A stretch of DNA of 64,000 nucleotides from Hippophae tibetana (GCA_037013495.1 CM072811.1:10483190-10547189); one strand, 5' to 3'; counted from the first letter of the stretch, positions 38,101-54,034 are shown. Notes: generated from the sequence alone by a model not told the origin. Program-made: numbers and translations.

Positions 38101-41100
38101 TGGTTCAAATATTCATTCAAAGGTATAAAAGAATAGAGCTTTTGTATAGAAATGATCTAATAGTTTTGCATATGTTTAAAGATGAAAAAGACTAAAAATA
38201 GTGCATAATATTAATCTCGTGAAAGTAATCAAATTAAAGGATTTTATAAAGAAATAAAATATTATTTTTATCCAACGATTAAATTTATCGAATAAATTTG
38301 GAAGTAACTTTTTAGGGTTGAATAAAATGCGAAATGACTTCATGGGGAAATATTTCTGGTATTTTTCTTTTATATTTAGCCAATTCTCATAGGCATATTG
38401 GGTCATAGTAAAAAGTTTGTACTATTCATTTTTTTTCTTTGTTTTATTTATATCTACTTTTTGTTTTTGCGATATATAGTTATTAATGAAAATGACCCAT
38501 TTATAAATTATACCTATATTAAATAATAAGGTGAGTAGTTAATTTGTGTTTTTTCTTTGTATTGGTTTTAGTAACCCCATATATGACTCTTTTTTAGTAT
38601 TCATGAATGCATGAATACACAGACATATACTTTAAATTTCTACTTAACATATTCAAGTCAAGTAGTAAAAATAAAAATTTAGCACTCTATTAGGTGTAAT
38701 TCAATGGAGAGGCCTAGAGATATAATCTAACAATTTAAAATTCAAATTGTTAAGACAAATAAACAACAAAGAAAATTTTAAAATAATGAAAAATATGAAT
38801 TACAAAGATAAGATATAAAAAATCAAAAACATCTCATTCTTTTTAATGTCGTTTAAGATTACAACTAAAATCTATAAAATAAGTCATCTTTTTATTCAAT
38901 ATATATAGGATTTACTATAACAATTAATTGAAAACTATTTTCGTATTTTAATAAAAAAATGTAACAATATCGAAATTTTCCAATCTTTGTATAATGAATT
39001 TGAATTCGCTTAGACTATACTCTCACGAGGCACACACTCAAATACAATAATCCGATTGGTTCAAATATTCATTCAAAGGTATAAAAGAATAGAGCTTATG
39101 TATAGAAATGATCTAATAGTTTTGCATATGTTTAAAGATGAAAAAGACTAAAAATAGTGCATAATATTAATCTCGTAAAAGTAATCAAATTAAAGGATTT
39201 TATATAGAAATAAAATATTATTTTTATCCAACGATTAAATTTATCGAATAAATTTGGAAGTAACTTTTTAGGGTTGAATAAAATGCGAAATGACTTCATG
39301 GGGAAGTATTTCCGGTATTTTTCTTTTATATTTAGCCAATTCTCATAGGCATATTGGGTCATAGTAAAAAGTTTGTACTATTCATTTTTTTTCTTCGTTT
39401 TATTTATATCTACTTTTTGTTTTAGCGATATATAGTTATTAATGAAAATGACCCATTTATAAATTATACCTATATTAAATAATAAGGTGAGTAGTTAATT
39501 TGTGTTTTTTCTTTGTATTGGTTTAAGTAACCCCATATATGACTCTTTTTTAGAATTCATGAATGCACGAATACACAGACATATACTTTAAATTTCTACT
39601 TAACTTATTGAAGTCAAGTAATAAAAATAAAAATTTAACACTCTATTAGGTGTAATTCAATGCAGAGCCCTATAGAGATAATCTAACAATTTAAAATTCA
39701 AATTGTTAAGACAAATAAACAACAAAGAAAATTTTAAAATAATGAAAAATATGAATTACAAATTTATGATATAAACAATCAAAAACATCTCATTCTTTTT
39801 AATGTCGTTTAAGATTACAACTAAAATCTATAATTTAAGTTATCTTATTGTTCCAAATATTTAGGATTTACTATAACAATTAATTGAAAACTACTTTCGT
39901 ATTTTAATAAAAAATGTAACAGTATCGAAATTTTCCAATCTTTGTATAATGAATTTGAATTCGCTTAGACTATACTCTCACGAGGCAAACACTCAAATAC
40001 CATAATCCTATTGGTTCAAATATTCATTCAAAGGTATAAAAGAATAGAGCTTTTGTATAGAAATGATCTAATAGTTTTGCATATGTTTAAAGATGAAAAA
40101 GACTAAAAATAGTGCATAATATTAATCTCGTGAAAGTAATCAAATTAAAGGATTTTATAAAGAAATAAAATATTATTTTTATCCAACGATTAAATTTATC
40201 GAATAAATTTGGAAGTAACTTTTTAGGGTTGAATAAAATGCGAAATGACTTCATGGGGAAATATTTCTGGTATTTTTCTTTTATATTTAGCCAATTCTCA
40301 TAGGCATATTGGGTCATAGTAAAAAGTTTGTACTATTCATTTTTTTTCTTTGTTTTATTTATATCTACTTTTTGTTTTTGCGATATATAGTTATTAATGA
40401 AAATGACCCATTTATAAATTATACCTATATTAAATAATAAGGTGAGTAGTTAATTTGTGTTTTTTCTTTGTATTGGTTTTAGTAACCCCATATATGACTC
40501 TTTTTTAGTATTCATGAATGCATGAATACACAGACATATACTTTAAATTTCTACTTAACATATTCAAGTCAAGTAGTAAAAATAAAAATTTAGCACTCTA
40601 TTAGGTGTAATTCAATGGAGAGGCCTAGAGATATAATCTAACAATTTAAAATTCAAATTGTTAAGACAAATAAACAACAAAGAAAATTTTAAAATAATGA
40701 AAAATATGAATTACAAAGATAAGATATAAAAAATCAAAAACATCTCATTCTTTTTAATGTCGTTTAAGATTACAACTAAAATCTATAAAATAAGTCATCT
40801 TTTTATTCAATATATATAGGATTTACTATAACAATTAATTGAAAACTATTTTCGTATTTTAATAAAAAAATGTAACAATATCGAAATTTTCCAATCTTTG
40901 TATAATGAATTTGAATTCGCTTAGACTATACTCTCACGAGGCACACACTCAAATACAATAATCCGATTGGTTCAAATATTCATTCAAAGGTATAAAAGAA
41001 TAGAGCTTATGTATAGAAATGATCTAATAGTTTTGCATATGTTTAAAGATGAAAAAGACTAAAAATAGTGCATAATATTAATCTCGTAAAAGTAATCAAA

Positions 41101-44100
41101 TTAAAGGATTTTATATAGAAATAAAATATTATTTTTATCCAACGATTAAATTTATCGAATAAATTTGGAAGTAACTTTTTAGGGTTGAATAAAATGCGAA
41201 ATGACTTCATGGGGAAGTATTTCCGGTATTTTTCTTTTATATTTAGCCAATTCTCATAGGCATATTGGGTCATAGTAAAAAGTTTGTACTATTCATTTTT
41301 TTTCTTCGTTTTATTTATATCTACTTTTTGTTTTAGCGATATATAGTTATTAATGAAAATGACCCATTTATAAATTATACCTATATTAAATAATAAGGTG
41401 AGTAGTTAATTTGTGTTTTTTCTTTGTATTGGTTTAAGTAACCCCATATATGACTCTTTTTTAGAATTCATGAATGCACGAATACACAGACATATACTTT
41501 AAATTTCTACTTAACTTATTGAAGTCAAGTAATAAAAATAAAAATTTAACACTCTATTAGGTGTAATTCAATGCAGAGCCCTATAGAGATAATCTAACAA
41601 TTTAAAATTCAAATTGTTAAGACAAATAAACAACAAAGAAAATTTTAAAATAATGAAAAATATGAATTACAAATTTATGATATAAACAATCAAAAACATC
41701 TCATTCTTTTTAATGTCGTTTAAGATTACAACTAAAATCTATAATTTAAGTTATCTTATTGTTCCAAATATTTAGGATTTACTATAACAATTAATTGAAA
41801 ACTACTTTCGTATTTTAATAAAAAATGTAACAGTATCGAAATTTTCCAATCTTTGTATAATGAATTTGAATTCGCTTAGACTATACTCTCACGAGGCAAA
41901 CACTCAAATACCATAATCCTATTGGTTCAAATATTCATTCAAAGGTATAAAAGAATAGAGCTTTTGTATAGAAATGATCTAATAGTTTTGCATATGTTTA
42001 AAGATGAAAAAGACTAAAAATAGTGCATAATATTAATCTCGTGAAAGTAATCAAATTAAAGGATTTTATAAAGAAATAAAATATTATTTTTATCCAACGA
42101 TTAAATTTATCGAATAAATTTGGAAGTAACTTTTTAGGGTTGAATAAAATGCGAAATGACTTCATGGGGAAATATTTCTGGTATTTTTCTTTTATATTTA
42201 GCCAATTCTCATAGGCATATTGGGTCATAGTAAAAAGTTTGTACTATTCATTTTTTTTCTTTGTTTTATTTATATCTACTTTTTGTTTTTGCGATATATA
42301 GTTATTAATGAAAATGACCCATTTATAAATTATACCTATATTAAATAATAAGGTGAGTAGTTAATTTGTGTTTTTTCTTTGTATTGGTTTTAGTAACCCC
42401 ATATATGACTCTTTTTTAGTATTCATGAATGCATGAATACACAGACATATACTTTAAATTTCTACTTAACATATTCAAGTCAAGTAGTAAAAATAAAAAT
42501 TTAGCACTCTATTAGGTGTAATTCAATGGAGAGGCCTAGAGATATAATCTAACAATTTAAAATTCAAATTGTTAAGACAAATAAACAACAAAGAAAATTT
42601 TAAAATAATGAAAAATATGAATTACAAAGATAAGATATAAAAAATCAAAAACATCTCATTCTTTTTAATGTCGTTTAAGATTACAACTAAAATCTATAAA
42701 ATAAGTCATCTTTTTATTCAATATATATAGGATTTACTATAACAATTAATTGAAAACTATTTTCGTATTTTAATAAAAAAATGTAACAATATCGAAATTT
42801 TCCAATCTTTGTATAATGAATTTGAATTCGCTTAGACTATACTCTCACGAGGCACACACTCAAATACAATAATCCTATTGGTTCAAATATTCATTCAAAG
42901 GTATAAAAGAATAGAGCTTATGTATAGAAATGATCTAATAGTTTTGCATATGTTTAAAGATGAAAAAGACTAAAAATAGTGCATAATATTAATCTCGTAA
43001 AAGTAATCAAATTAAAGGATTTTATATAGAAATAAAATATTATTTTTATCCAACGATTAAATTTATCGAATAAATTTTGAAGTACCTTTTTAGGGTTGAA
43101 TAAAATGCGAAATGACTTCATGGGGAAGTATTTCCGGTATTTTTCTTTTATATTTAGCCAATTCTCATAGGCATATTGGGTCATAGTAAAAAGTTTGTAC
43201 TATTCATTTTTTTTCTTCGTTTTACTTATATCTACTTTTTGTTTTAGCGATATATAGTTATTAATGAAAATGACCCATTTATAAATTATACCTATATTAA
43301 ATAATAAGGTGAGTAGTTAATTTGTGTTTTTTCTTTGTATTGGTTTAAGTAACCCCATATATGACTCTTTTTTAGAATTCATGAATGCACGAATACACAG
43401 ACATATACTTTAAATTTCTACTTAACTTATTGAAGTCAAGTAATAAAAATAAAAATTTAACACTCTATTAGGTGTAATTCAATGCAGAGCCCTATAGAGA
43501 TAATCTAACAATTTAAAATTCAAATTGTTAAGACAAATAAACAACAAAGAAAATTTTAAAATAATGAAAAATATGAATTACAAATTTATGATATAAACAA
43601 TCAAAAACATCTCATTCTTTTTAATGTCGTTTAAGATTACAACTAAAATCTATAATTTAAGTTATCTTATTGTTCCAAATATTTAGGATTTACTATAACA
43701 ATTAATTGAAAACTACTTTCGTATTTTAATAAAAAATGTAACAGTATCGAAATTTTCCAATCTTTGTATAATGAATTTGAATTCGCTTAGACTATACTCT
43801 CACGAGGCAAACACTCAAATACCATAATCCTATTGGTTCAAATATTCATTCAAAGGTATAAAAGAATAGAGCTTTTGTATAGAAATGATCTAATAGTTTT
43901 GCATATGTTTAAAGATGAAAAAGACTAAAAATAGTGCATAATATTAATCTCGTGAAAGTAATCAAATTAAAGGATTTTATAAAGAAATAAAATATTATTT
44001 TTATCCAACGATTAAATTTATCGAATAAATTTGGAAGTAACTTTTTAGGGTTGAATAAAATGCGAAATGACTTCATGGGGAAATATTTCTGGTATTTTTC

Positions 44101-46583
44101 TTTTATATTTAGCCAATTCTCATAGGCATATTGGGTCATAGTAAAAAGTTTGTACTATTCATTTTTTTTCTTTGTTTTATTTATATCTACTTTTTGTTTT
44201 TGCGATATATAGTTATTAATGAAAATGACCCATTTATAAATTATACCTATATTAAATAATAAGGTGAGTAGTTAATTTGTGTTTTTTCTTTGTATTGGTT
44301 TAAGTAACCCCATATATGACTCTTTTTTAGTATTCATGAATGCATGAATACACAGACATATACTTTAAATTTCTACTTAACTTATTCAAGTCAAGTAGTA
44401 AAAATAAAAATTTAGCACTCTATTAGGTGTAATTCAATGGAGAGGCCTAGAGATATAATCTAACAATTTAAAATTCAAATTGTTAAGACAAATAAACAAC
44501 AAAGAAAATTTTAAAATAATGAAAAATATGAATTACAAAGATAAGATATAAAAAATCAAAAACATCTCATTCTTTTTAATGTCGTTTAAGATTACAACTA
44601 AAATCTATAAAATAAGTCATCTTTTTATTCAATATATATAGGATTTACTATAACAATTAATTGAAAACTATTTTCGTATTTTAATAAAAAAATGTAACAA
44701 TATCGAAATTTTCCAATCTTTGTATAATGAATTTGAATTCGCTTAGACTATACTCTCACGAGGCACACACTCAAATACAATAATCCGATTGGTTCAAATA
44801 TTCATTCAAAGGTATAAAAGAATAGAGCTTATGTATAGAAATGATCTAATAGTTTTGCATATGTTTAAAGATGAAAAAGACTAAAAATAGTGCATAATAT
44901 TAATCTCGTAAAAGTAATCAAATTAAAGGATTTTATATAGAAATAAAATATTATTTTTATCCAACGATTAAATTTATCGAATAAATTTGGAAGTAACTTT
45001 TTAGGGTTGAATAAAATGCGAAATGACTTCATGGGGAAGTATTTCCGGTATTTTTCTTTTATATTTAGCCAATTCTCATAGGCATATTGGGTCATAGTAA
45101 AAAGTTTGTACTATTCATTTTTTTTCTTCGTTTTATTTATATCTACTTTTTGTTTTAGCGATATATAGTTATTAATGAAAATGACCCATTTATAAATTAT
45201 ACCTATATTAAATAATAAGGTGAGTAGTTAATTTGTGTTTTTTCTTTGTATTGGTTTAAGTAACCCCATATATGACTCTTTTTTAGAATTCATGAATGCA
45301 CGAATACACAGACATATACTTTAAATTTCTTCTTAACTTATTGAAGTCAAGTAATAAAAATAAAAATTTAACACTCTATTAGGTGTAATTCAATGCAGAG
45401 CCCTATAGAGATAATCTAACAATTTAAAATTCAAATTGTTAAGACAAATAAACAACAAAGAAAATTTTAAAATAATGAAAAATATGAATTACAAATTTAT
45501 GATATAAACAATCAAAAACATCTCATTCTTTTTAATGTCGTTTAAGATTACAACTAAAATCTATAATTTAAGTTATCTTATTGTTCCAAATATTTAGGAT
45601 TTACTATAACAATTAATTGAAAACTACTTTCGTATTTTAATAAAAAATGTAACAGTATCGAAATTTTCCAATCTTTGTATAATGAATTTGAATTCGCTTA
45701 GACTATACTGTCACGAGGCAAACACTCAAATACCATAATCCTATTGGTTCAAATATTCATTCAAAGGTATAAAAGAATAGAGCTTTTGTATAGAAATGAT
45801 CTAATAGTTTTGCATATGTTTAAAGATGAAAAAGACTAAAAATAGTGCATAATATTAATCTCGTGAAAGTAATCAAATTAAAGGATTTTATAAAGAAATA
45901 AAATATTATTTTTATCCAACGATTAAATTTATCGAATAAATTTGGAAGTAACTTTTTAGGGTTGAATAAAATGCGAAATGACTTCATGGGGAAATATTTC
46001 TGGTATTTTTCTTTTATATTTAGCCAATTCTCATAGGCATATTGGGTCATAGTAAAAAGTTTGTACTATTCATTTTTTTTCTTTGTTTTATTTATATCTA
46101 CTTTTTGTTTTTGCGATATATAGTTATTAATGAAAATGACCCATTTATAAATTATACCTATATTAAATAATAAGGTGAGTAGTTAATTTGTGTTTTTTCT
46201 TTGTATTGGTTTAAGTAACCCCATATATGACTCTTTTTTAGTATTCATGAATGCATGAATACACAGACATATACTTTAAATTTCTACTTAACATATTCAA
46301 GTCAAGTAGTAAAAATAAAAATTTAGCACTCTATTAGGTGTAATTCAATGGAGAGGCCTAGAGAGATAATCTAACAATTTAAAATTCAAATTGTTAAGAC
46401 AAATAAACAACAAAGAAAATTTTAAAATAATGAAAAATATGAATTACAAAGATAAGATATAAAAAATCAAAAACATCTCATTCTTTTTAATGTCGTTTAA
46501 GATTACAACTAAAATCTATAAAATAAGTCATCTTTTTATTCAATATATATAGGATTTACTATAACAATTAATTGAAAACTATT
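35125..46583. repeat. Satellite sub-array of six 1.91-kb dimers (higher-order repeat)
   Basis: Twelve units alternate strictly between alpha type ('gtaatccgattgg' or similar, 'cacacactc', 'cgtaaaagtaatc') and beta type ('gtaacagtatcg', 'caaataccataatcc', 'gggaaatatttctgg'). Equivalent points recur every 1911 bp (38176, 40087, 41998, 43909, 45820). Like units look almost identical to each other, while neighbours differ at many sites. This is the signature of recent dimer-by-dimer amplification. Confidence 0.85.
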
Positions 46584-49500
46584 TTCGTATTTTAATAAAA
46601 AAATGTAACAATATCGAAATTTTCCAATCTTTGTATAATGAATTTGAATTCGCTTAGACTATACTCTCACGAGGCACACACTCAAATACAATAATCCTAT
46701 TGGTTCAAATATTCATTCAAAGGTATAAAAGAATAGAGCTTATGTATAGAAATGATCTAATAGTTTTGCATATGTTTAAAGATGAAAAAGACTAAAAATA
46801 GTGCATAATATTAATCTCGTAAAAGTAATCAAATTAAAGGATTTTATATAGAAATAAAATATTATTTTTATCCAACGATTAAATTTATCGAATAAATTTT
46901 GAAGTACCTTTTTAGGGTTGAATAAAATGCGAAATGACTTCATGGGGAAGTATTTCCGGTATTTTTCTTTTATATTTAGCCAATTCTCATAGGCATATTG
47001 GGTCATAGTAAAAAGTTTGTACTATTCATTTTTTTTCTTCGTTTTACTTATATCTACTTTTTGTTTTAGCGATATATAGTTATTAATGAAAATGACCCAT
47101 TTATAAATTATACCTATATTAAATAATAAGGTGAGTAGTTAATTTGTGTTTTTTCTTTGTATTGGTTTTAGTAACCCCATATATGACTCTTTTTTAGTAT
47201 TCATGAATGCATGAATACACAGACATATACTTTAAATTTCTACTTAACTTATTCAAGTCAAGTAGTAAAAATAAAAATTTAGCACTCTATTAGGTGTAAT
47301 TCAATGGAGAGGCCTAGAGATATAATCTAACAATTTAAAATTCAAATTGTTAAGACAAATAAACAACAAAGAAAATTTTAAAATAATGAAAAATATGAAT
47401 TACAAAGATAAGATATAAAAAATCAAAAACATCTCATTCTTTTTAATGTCGTTTAAGATTACAACTAAAATCTATAAAATAAGTCATCTTTTTATTCAAT
47501 ATATATAGGATTTACTATAACAATTAATTGAAAACTATTTTCGTATTTTAATAAAAAAATGTAACAATATCGAAATTTTCCAATCTTTGTATAATGAATT
47601 TGAATTCGCTTAGACTATACTCTCACGAGGCACACACTCAAATACAATAATCCGATTGGTTCAAATATTCATTCAAAGGTATAAAAGAATAGAGCTTATG
47701 TATAGAAATGATCTAATAGTTTTGCATATGTTTAAAGATGAAAAAGACTAAAAATAGTGCATAATATTAATCTCGTAAAAGTAATCAAATTAAAGGATTT
47801 TATATAGAAATAAAATATTATTTTTATCCAACGATTAAATTTATCGAATAAATTTGGAAGTAACTTTTTAGGGTTGAATAAAATGCGAAATGACTTCATG
47901 GGGAAGTATTTCCGGTATTTTTCTTTTATATTTAGCCAATTCTCATAGGCATATTGGGTCATAGTAAAAAGTTTGTACTATTCATTTTTTTTCTTCGTTT
48001 TATTTATATCTACTTTTTGTTTTAGCGATATATAGTTATTAATGAAAATGACCCATTTATAAATTATACCTATATTAAATAATAAGGTGAGTAGTTAATT
48101 TGTGTTTTTTCTTTGTATTGGTTTAAGTAACCCCATATATGACTCTTTTTTAGAATTCATGAATGCACGAATACACAGACATATACTTTAAATTTCTTCT
48201 TAACTTATTGAAGTCAAGTAATAAAAATAAAAATTTAACACTCTATTAGGTGTAATTCAATGCAGAGCCCTATAGAGATAATCTAACAATTTAAAATTCA
48301 AATTGTTAAGACAAATAAACAACAAAGAAAATTTTAAAATAATGAAAAATATGAATTACAAATTTATGATATAAACAATCAAAAACATCTCATTCTTTTT
48401 AATGTCGTTTAAGATTACAACTAAAATCTATAATTTAAGTTATCTTATTGTTCCAAATATTTAGGATTTACTATAACAATTAATTGAAAACTACTTTCGT
48501 ATTTTAATAAAAAATGTAACAGTATCGAAATTTTCCAATCTTTGTATAATGAATTTGAATTCGCTTAGACTATACTGTCACGAGGCAAACACTCAAATAC
48601 CATAATCCTATTGGTTCAAATATTCATTCAAAGGTATAAAAGAATAGAGCTTTTGTATAGAAATGATCTAATAGTTTTGCATATGTTTAAAGATGAAAAA
48701 GACTAAAAATAGTGCATAATATTAATCTCGTGAAAGTAATCAAATTAAAGGATTTTATAAAGAAATAAAATATTATTTTTATCCAACGATTAAATTTATC
48801 GAATAAATTTGGAAGTAACTTTTTAGGGTTGAATAAAATGCGAAATGACTTCATGGGGAAATATTTCTGGTATTTTTCTTTTATATTTAGCCAATTCTCA
48901 TAGGCATATTGGGTCATAGTAAAAAGTTTGTACTATTCATTTTTTTTCTTTGTTTTATTTATATCTACTTTTTGTTTTTGCGATATATAGTTATTAATGA
49001 AAATGACCCATTTATAAATTATACCTATATTAAATAATAAGGTGAGTAGTTAATTTGTGTTTTTTCTTTGTATTGGTTTTAGTAACCCCATATATGACTC
49101 TTTTTTAGTATTCATGAATGCATGAATACACAGACATATACTTTAAATTTCTACTTAACTTATTCAAGTCAAGTAGTAAAAATAAAAATTTAGCACTCTA
49201 TTAGGTGTAATTCAATGGAGAGGCCTAGAGATATAATCTAACAATTTAAAATTCAAATTGTTAAGACAAATAAACAACAAAGAAAATTTTAAAATAATGA
49301 AAAATATGAATTACAAAGATAAGATATAAAAAATCAAAAACATCTCATTCTTTTTAATGTCGTTTAAGATTACAACTAAAATCTATAAAATAAGTCATCT
49401 TTTTATTCAATATATATAGGATTTACTATAACAATTAATTGAAAACTATTTTCGTATTTTAATAAAAAAATGTAACAATATCGAAATTTTCCAATCTTTG

Positions 49501-52500
49501 TATAATGAATTTGAATTCGCTTAGACTATACTCTCACGAGGCACACACTCAAATACAATAATCCTATTGGTTCAAATATTCATTCAAAGGTATAAAAGAA
49601 TAGAGCTTATGTATAGAAATGATCTAATAGTTTTGCATATGTTTAAAGATGAAAAAGACTAAAAATAGTGCATAATATTAATCTCGTAAAAGTAATCAAA
49701 TTAAAGGATTTTATATAGAAATAAAATATTATTTTTATCCAACGATTAAATTTATCGAATAAATTTTGAAGTACCTTTTTAGGGTTGAACAAAATGCGAA
49801 ATGACTTCATGGGGAAGTATTTCCGGTATTTTTCTTTTATATTTAGCCAATTCTCATAGGCATATTGGGTCATAGTAAAAAGTTTGTACTATTCATTTTT
49901 TTTCTTCGTTTTACTTATATCTACTTTTTGTTTTAGCGATATATAGTTATTAATGAAAATGACCCATTTATAAATTATACCTATATTAAATAATAAGGTG
50001 AGTAGTTAATTTGTGTTTTTTCTTTGTATTGGTTTTAGTAACCCCATATATGACTCTTTTTTAGTATTCATGAATGCATGAATACACAGACATATACTTT
50101 AAATTTCTACTTAACTTATTCAAGTCAAGTAGTAAAAATAAAAATTTAGCACTCTATTAGGTGTAATTCAATGGAGAGGCCTAGAGATATAATCTAACAA
50201 TTTAAAATTCAAATTGTTAAGACAAATAAACAACAAAGAAAATTTTAAAATAATGAAAAATATGAATTACAAAGATAAGATATAAAAAATCAAAAACATC
50301 TCATTCTTTTTAATGTCGTTTAAGATTACAACTAAAATCTATAAAATAAGTCATCTTTTTATTCAATATATATAGGATTTACTATAACAATTAATTGAAA
50401 ACTACTTTCGTATTTTAATAAAAAATGTAACAATATCGAAATTTTCCAATCTTTGTATAATGAATTTGATTTCGCGTAGACTATACTCTCACGAGGCAAA
50501 CACTCAAATACAATAATCCGATTGGTTCAAATATTCATTCAAAGGTATAAAAGAATAGAGGTTTTGTATAGAAATGATCTAATAGTTTTGCATATGTTTA
50601 AAGATGAAAAAGACTAAAAATAGTGCATAATATTAATCTCGTGAAAGTAATCAAATTAAAGGATTTTATAAAGAAATAAAATATTATTTTTATCCAACGA
50701 TTAAATTTATCGAATAAATTTGGAAGTAACTTTTTAGGGTTTAATAAAATGCGAAATGGGTTCATGGGGAAGTATTTCCTGTATTTTTCTTTTATATTTA
50801 GCCAATTCTCATAGGGATATACGGTCATAGTAAAAAGTTTTTACTATTCATTTTTTTTTCTTTGTTTTATTTATATCTACTTTCTGTTTTAGAGATATAT
50901 AGTTATTAATGAAAATGACCCATTTATAAATTCTACCTATATTAAATAATAAGGTGAGTAGTTAATTTGTATTTTTTCTTTGTATTGGTTTTAGTAACCC
51001 CATATATGACTCTTTTTTAGTATTCATGAATGCATGAATACACAGACATATACTTTAAATTTCTACTTAACTTATTCAAGTCAAGTAGTAAAAATAAAAA
51101 TTTAGCACTCTATTAGGTGTAATTCAATGGAGAGGCCTAGAGATATAATCTAACAATTTAAAATTCAAATTGTTAAGACAAATAAACAACAAAGAAAATT
51201 TTAAAATAATGAAAAATATGAATTACAAAGATAAGATATAAAAAATCAAAAACATCTCATTCTTTTTAATGTCGTTTAAGATTACAACTAAAATCTATAA
51301 TTTAAGTTATCTTATTGTTCCAAATATTTAGGATTTACTATAACAATTAATTGAAAACTACTTTCGTATTTTAATAAAAAATGTAACAGTATCGAAATTT
51401 TCCAATCTTTGTATAATGAATTTGAATTCGCTTAGACTATACTCTCACGAGGCAAACACTCAAATACCATAATCCTATTGGTTCAAATATTCATCCAAAG
51501 GTATAAAAGAATAGAGCTTTTGTATAGAAATGATCTAATAGTTTTGCATATGTTTAAAGATGAAAAAGACTAAAAATAGTGCATAATATTAATCTCGTGA
51601 AAGTAATCAAATTAAAGGATTTTATAAAGAAATAAAATATTATTTTTATCCAACGATTAAATTTATCGAATAAATTTGGAAGTAACTTTTTAGGGTTGAA
51701 TAAAATGCGAAATGACTTCATGGGGAAATATTTCTGGTATTTTTCTTTTATATTTAGCCAATTCTCATAGGCATATTGGGTCATAGTAAAAAGTTTGTAC
51801 TATTCATTTTTTTTCTTTGTTTTATTTATATCTACTTTTTGTTTTTGCGATATATAGTTATTAATGAAAATGACCCATTTATAAATTATACCTATATTAA
51901 ATAATAAGGTGAGTAGTTAATTTGTGTTTTTTCTTTGTATTGGTTTTAGTAACCCCATATATGACTCTTTTTTAGTATTCATGAATGCATGAATACACAG
52001 ACATATACTTTAAATTTCTACTTAACTTATTCAAGTCAAGTAGTAAAAATAAAAATTTAGCACTCTATTAGGTGTAATTCAATGGAGAGGCCTAGAGATA
52101 TAATCTAACAATTTAAAATTCAAATTGTTAAGACAAATAAACAACAAAGAAAATTTTAAAATAATGAAAAATATGAATTACAAAGATAAGATATAAAAAA
52201 TCAAAAACATCTCATTCTTTTTAATGTCGTTTAAGATTACAACTAAAATCTATAAAATAAGTCATCTTTTTATTCAATATATATAGGATTTACTATAACA
52301 ATTAATTGAAAACTATTTTCGTATTTTAATAAAAAAATGTAACAATATCGAAATTTTCCAATCTTTGTATAATGAATTTGAATTCGCTTAGACTATACTC
52401 TCACGAGGCACACACTCAAATACAATAATCCTATTGGTTCAAATATTCATTCAAAGGTATAAAAGAATAGAGCTTATGTATAGAAATGATCTAATAGTTT

Positions 52501-54034
52501 TGCATATGTTTAAAGATGAAAAAGACTAAAAATAGTGCATAATATTAATCTCGTAAAAGTAATCAAATTAAAGGATTTTATATAGAAATAAAATATTATT
52601 TTTATCCAACGATTAAATTTATCGAATAAATTTTGAAGTACCTTTTTAGGGTTGAATAAAATGCGAAATGACTTCATGGGGAAGTATTTCCGGTATTTTT
52701 CTTTTATATTTAGCCAATTCTCATAGGCATATTGGGTCATAGTAAAAAGTTTGTACTATTCATTTTTTTTCTTCGTTTTACTTATATCTACTTTCTGTTT
52801 TAGCGATATATAGTTATTAATGAAAATGACCCATTTATAAATTATACCTATATTAAATAATAAGGTGAGTAGTTAATTTGTGTTTTTTCTTTGTATTGGT
52901 TTTAGTAACCCCATATATGACTCTTTTTTAGTATTCATGAATGCATGAATACACAGACATATACTTTAAATTTCTACTTAACTTATTCAAGTCAAGTAGT
53001 AAAAATAAAAATTTAGCACTCTATTAGGTGTAATTCAATGGAGAGGCCTAGAGATATAATCTAACAATTTAAAATTCAAATTGTTAAGACAAATAAACAA
53101 CAAAGAAAATTTTAAAATAATGAAAAATATGAATTACAAAGATAAGATATAAAAAATCAAAAACATCTCATTCTTTTTAATGTCGTTTAAGATTACAACT
53201 AAAATCTATAAAATAAGTCATCTTTTTATTCAATATATATAGGATTTACTATAACAATTAATTGAAAACTACTTTCGTATTTTAATAAAAAATGTAACAA
53301 TATCGAAATTTTCCAATCTTTGTATAATGAATTTGATTTCGCGTAGACTATACTCTCACGAGGCAAACACTCAAATACAATAATCCGATTGGTTCAAATA
53401 TTCATTCAAAGGTATAAAAGAATAGAGGTTTTGTATAGAAATGATCTAATAGTTTTGCATATGTTTAAAGATGAAAAAGACTAAAAATAGTGCATAATAT
53501 TAATCTCGTGAAAGTAATCAAATTAAAGGATTTTATAAAGAAATAAAATATTATTTTTATCCAACGATTAAATTTATCGAATAAATTTGGAAGTAACTTT
53601 TTAGGGTTTAATAAAATGCGAAATGGCTTCATGGGGAAGTATTTCCTGTATTTTTCTTTTATATTTAGCCAATTCTCATAGGCATATTGGGTCATAGTAA
53701 AAAGTTTGTACTATTCATTTTTTTTCTTTGTTTTATTTATATCTACTTTTTGTTTTAGCGATATATAGTTATTAATGAAAATGACCCATTTATAAATTAT
53801 ACCTATATTAAATAATAAGGTGAGTAGTTAATTTGTGTTTTTTCTTTGTATTGGTTTTAGTAACCCCATATATGACTCTTTTTTAGTATTCATGAATGCA
53901 TGAATACACAGACATATACTTTAAATTTCTACTTAACTTATTCAAGTCAAGTAGTAAAAATAAAAATTTAGCACTCTATTAGGTGTAATTCAATGGAGAG
54001 GCCTAGAGATATAATCTAACAATTTAAAATTCAA
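46584..54034. repeat. Satellite sub-array of 2.87-kb trimers (higher-order repeat)
   Basis: From here the order becomes alpha-alpha-beta. Equivalent points are 2867 bp apart (46776, 49643, 52510; 48687, 51554; 50598, 53465). Two full trimers and most of a third are present, the last cut by the array edge. The middle unit of the second trimer and the last unit share a variant ('tttgatttcgcgtagac', 'gggtttaataaaatg') not seen in the first trimer. Confidence 0.8.

Larger units (their letters stand above)
15505..54034. repeat. 955-bp satellite, main array (rest of unit 3 plus about 40 units)
   Basis: Uninterrupted head-to-tail units, phase motif TTCGTATTTT from 16020, spacing 953-957 bp; one unit near 36.0 kb is 948 bp after an 8-bp loss. 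Two diagnostic variants of one block divide the units: alpha reads 'aagtcatctttttattcaa' and beta reads 'aagttatcttattgttcca'. Alpha units fill 15.5-20 kb, beta units 20.7-22.7 kb, alpha again 23.6-27.5 kb, then mixed, then regular alternation from about 34 kb. Each unit carries a hairpin, and most carry a 76-residue minus-strand ORF that I do not regard as a gene. Confidence 0.97.

Noticed and set aside
15505-54034. CRISPR-like or gene-cluster reading of the regular repeats
   Set aside because: Units of about 955 bp in direct tandem with no unique spacers, next to plant LTR elements: this is satellite DNA.
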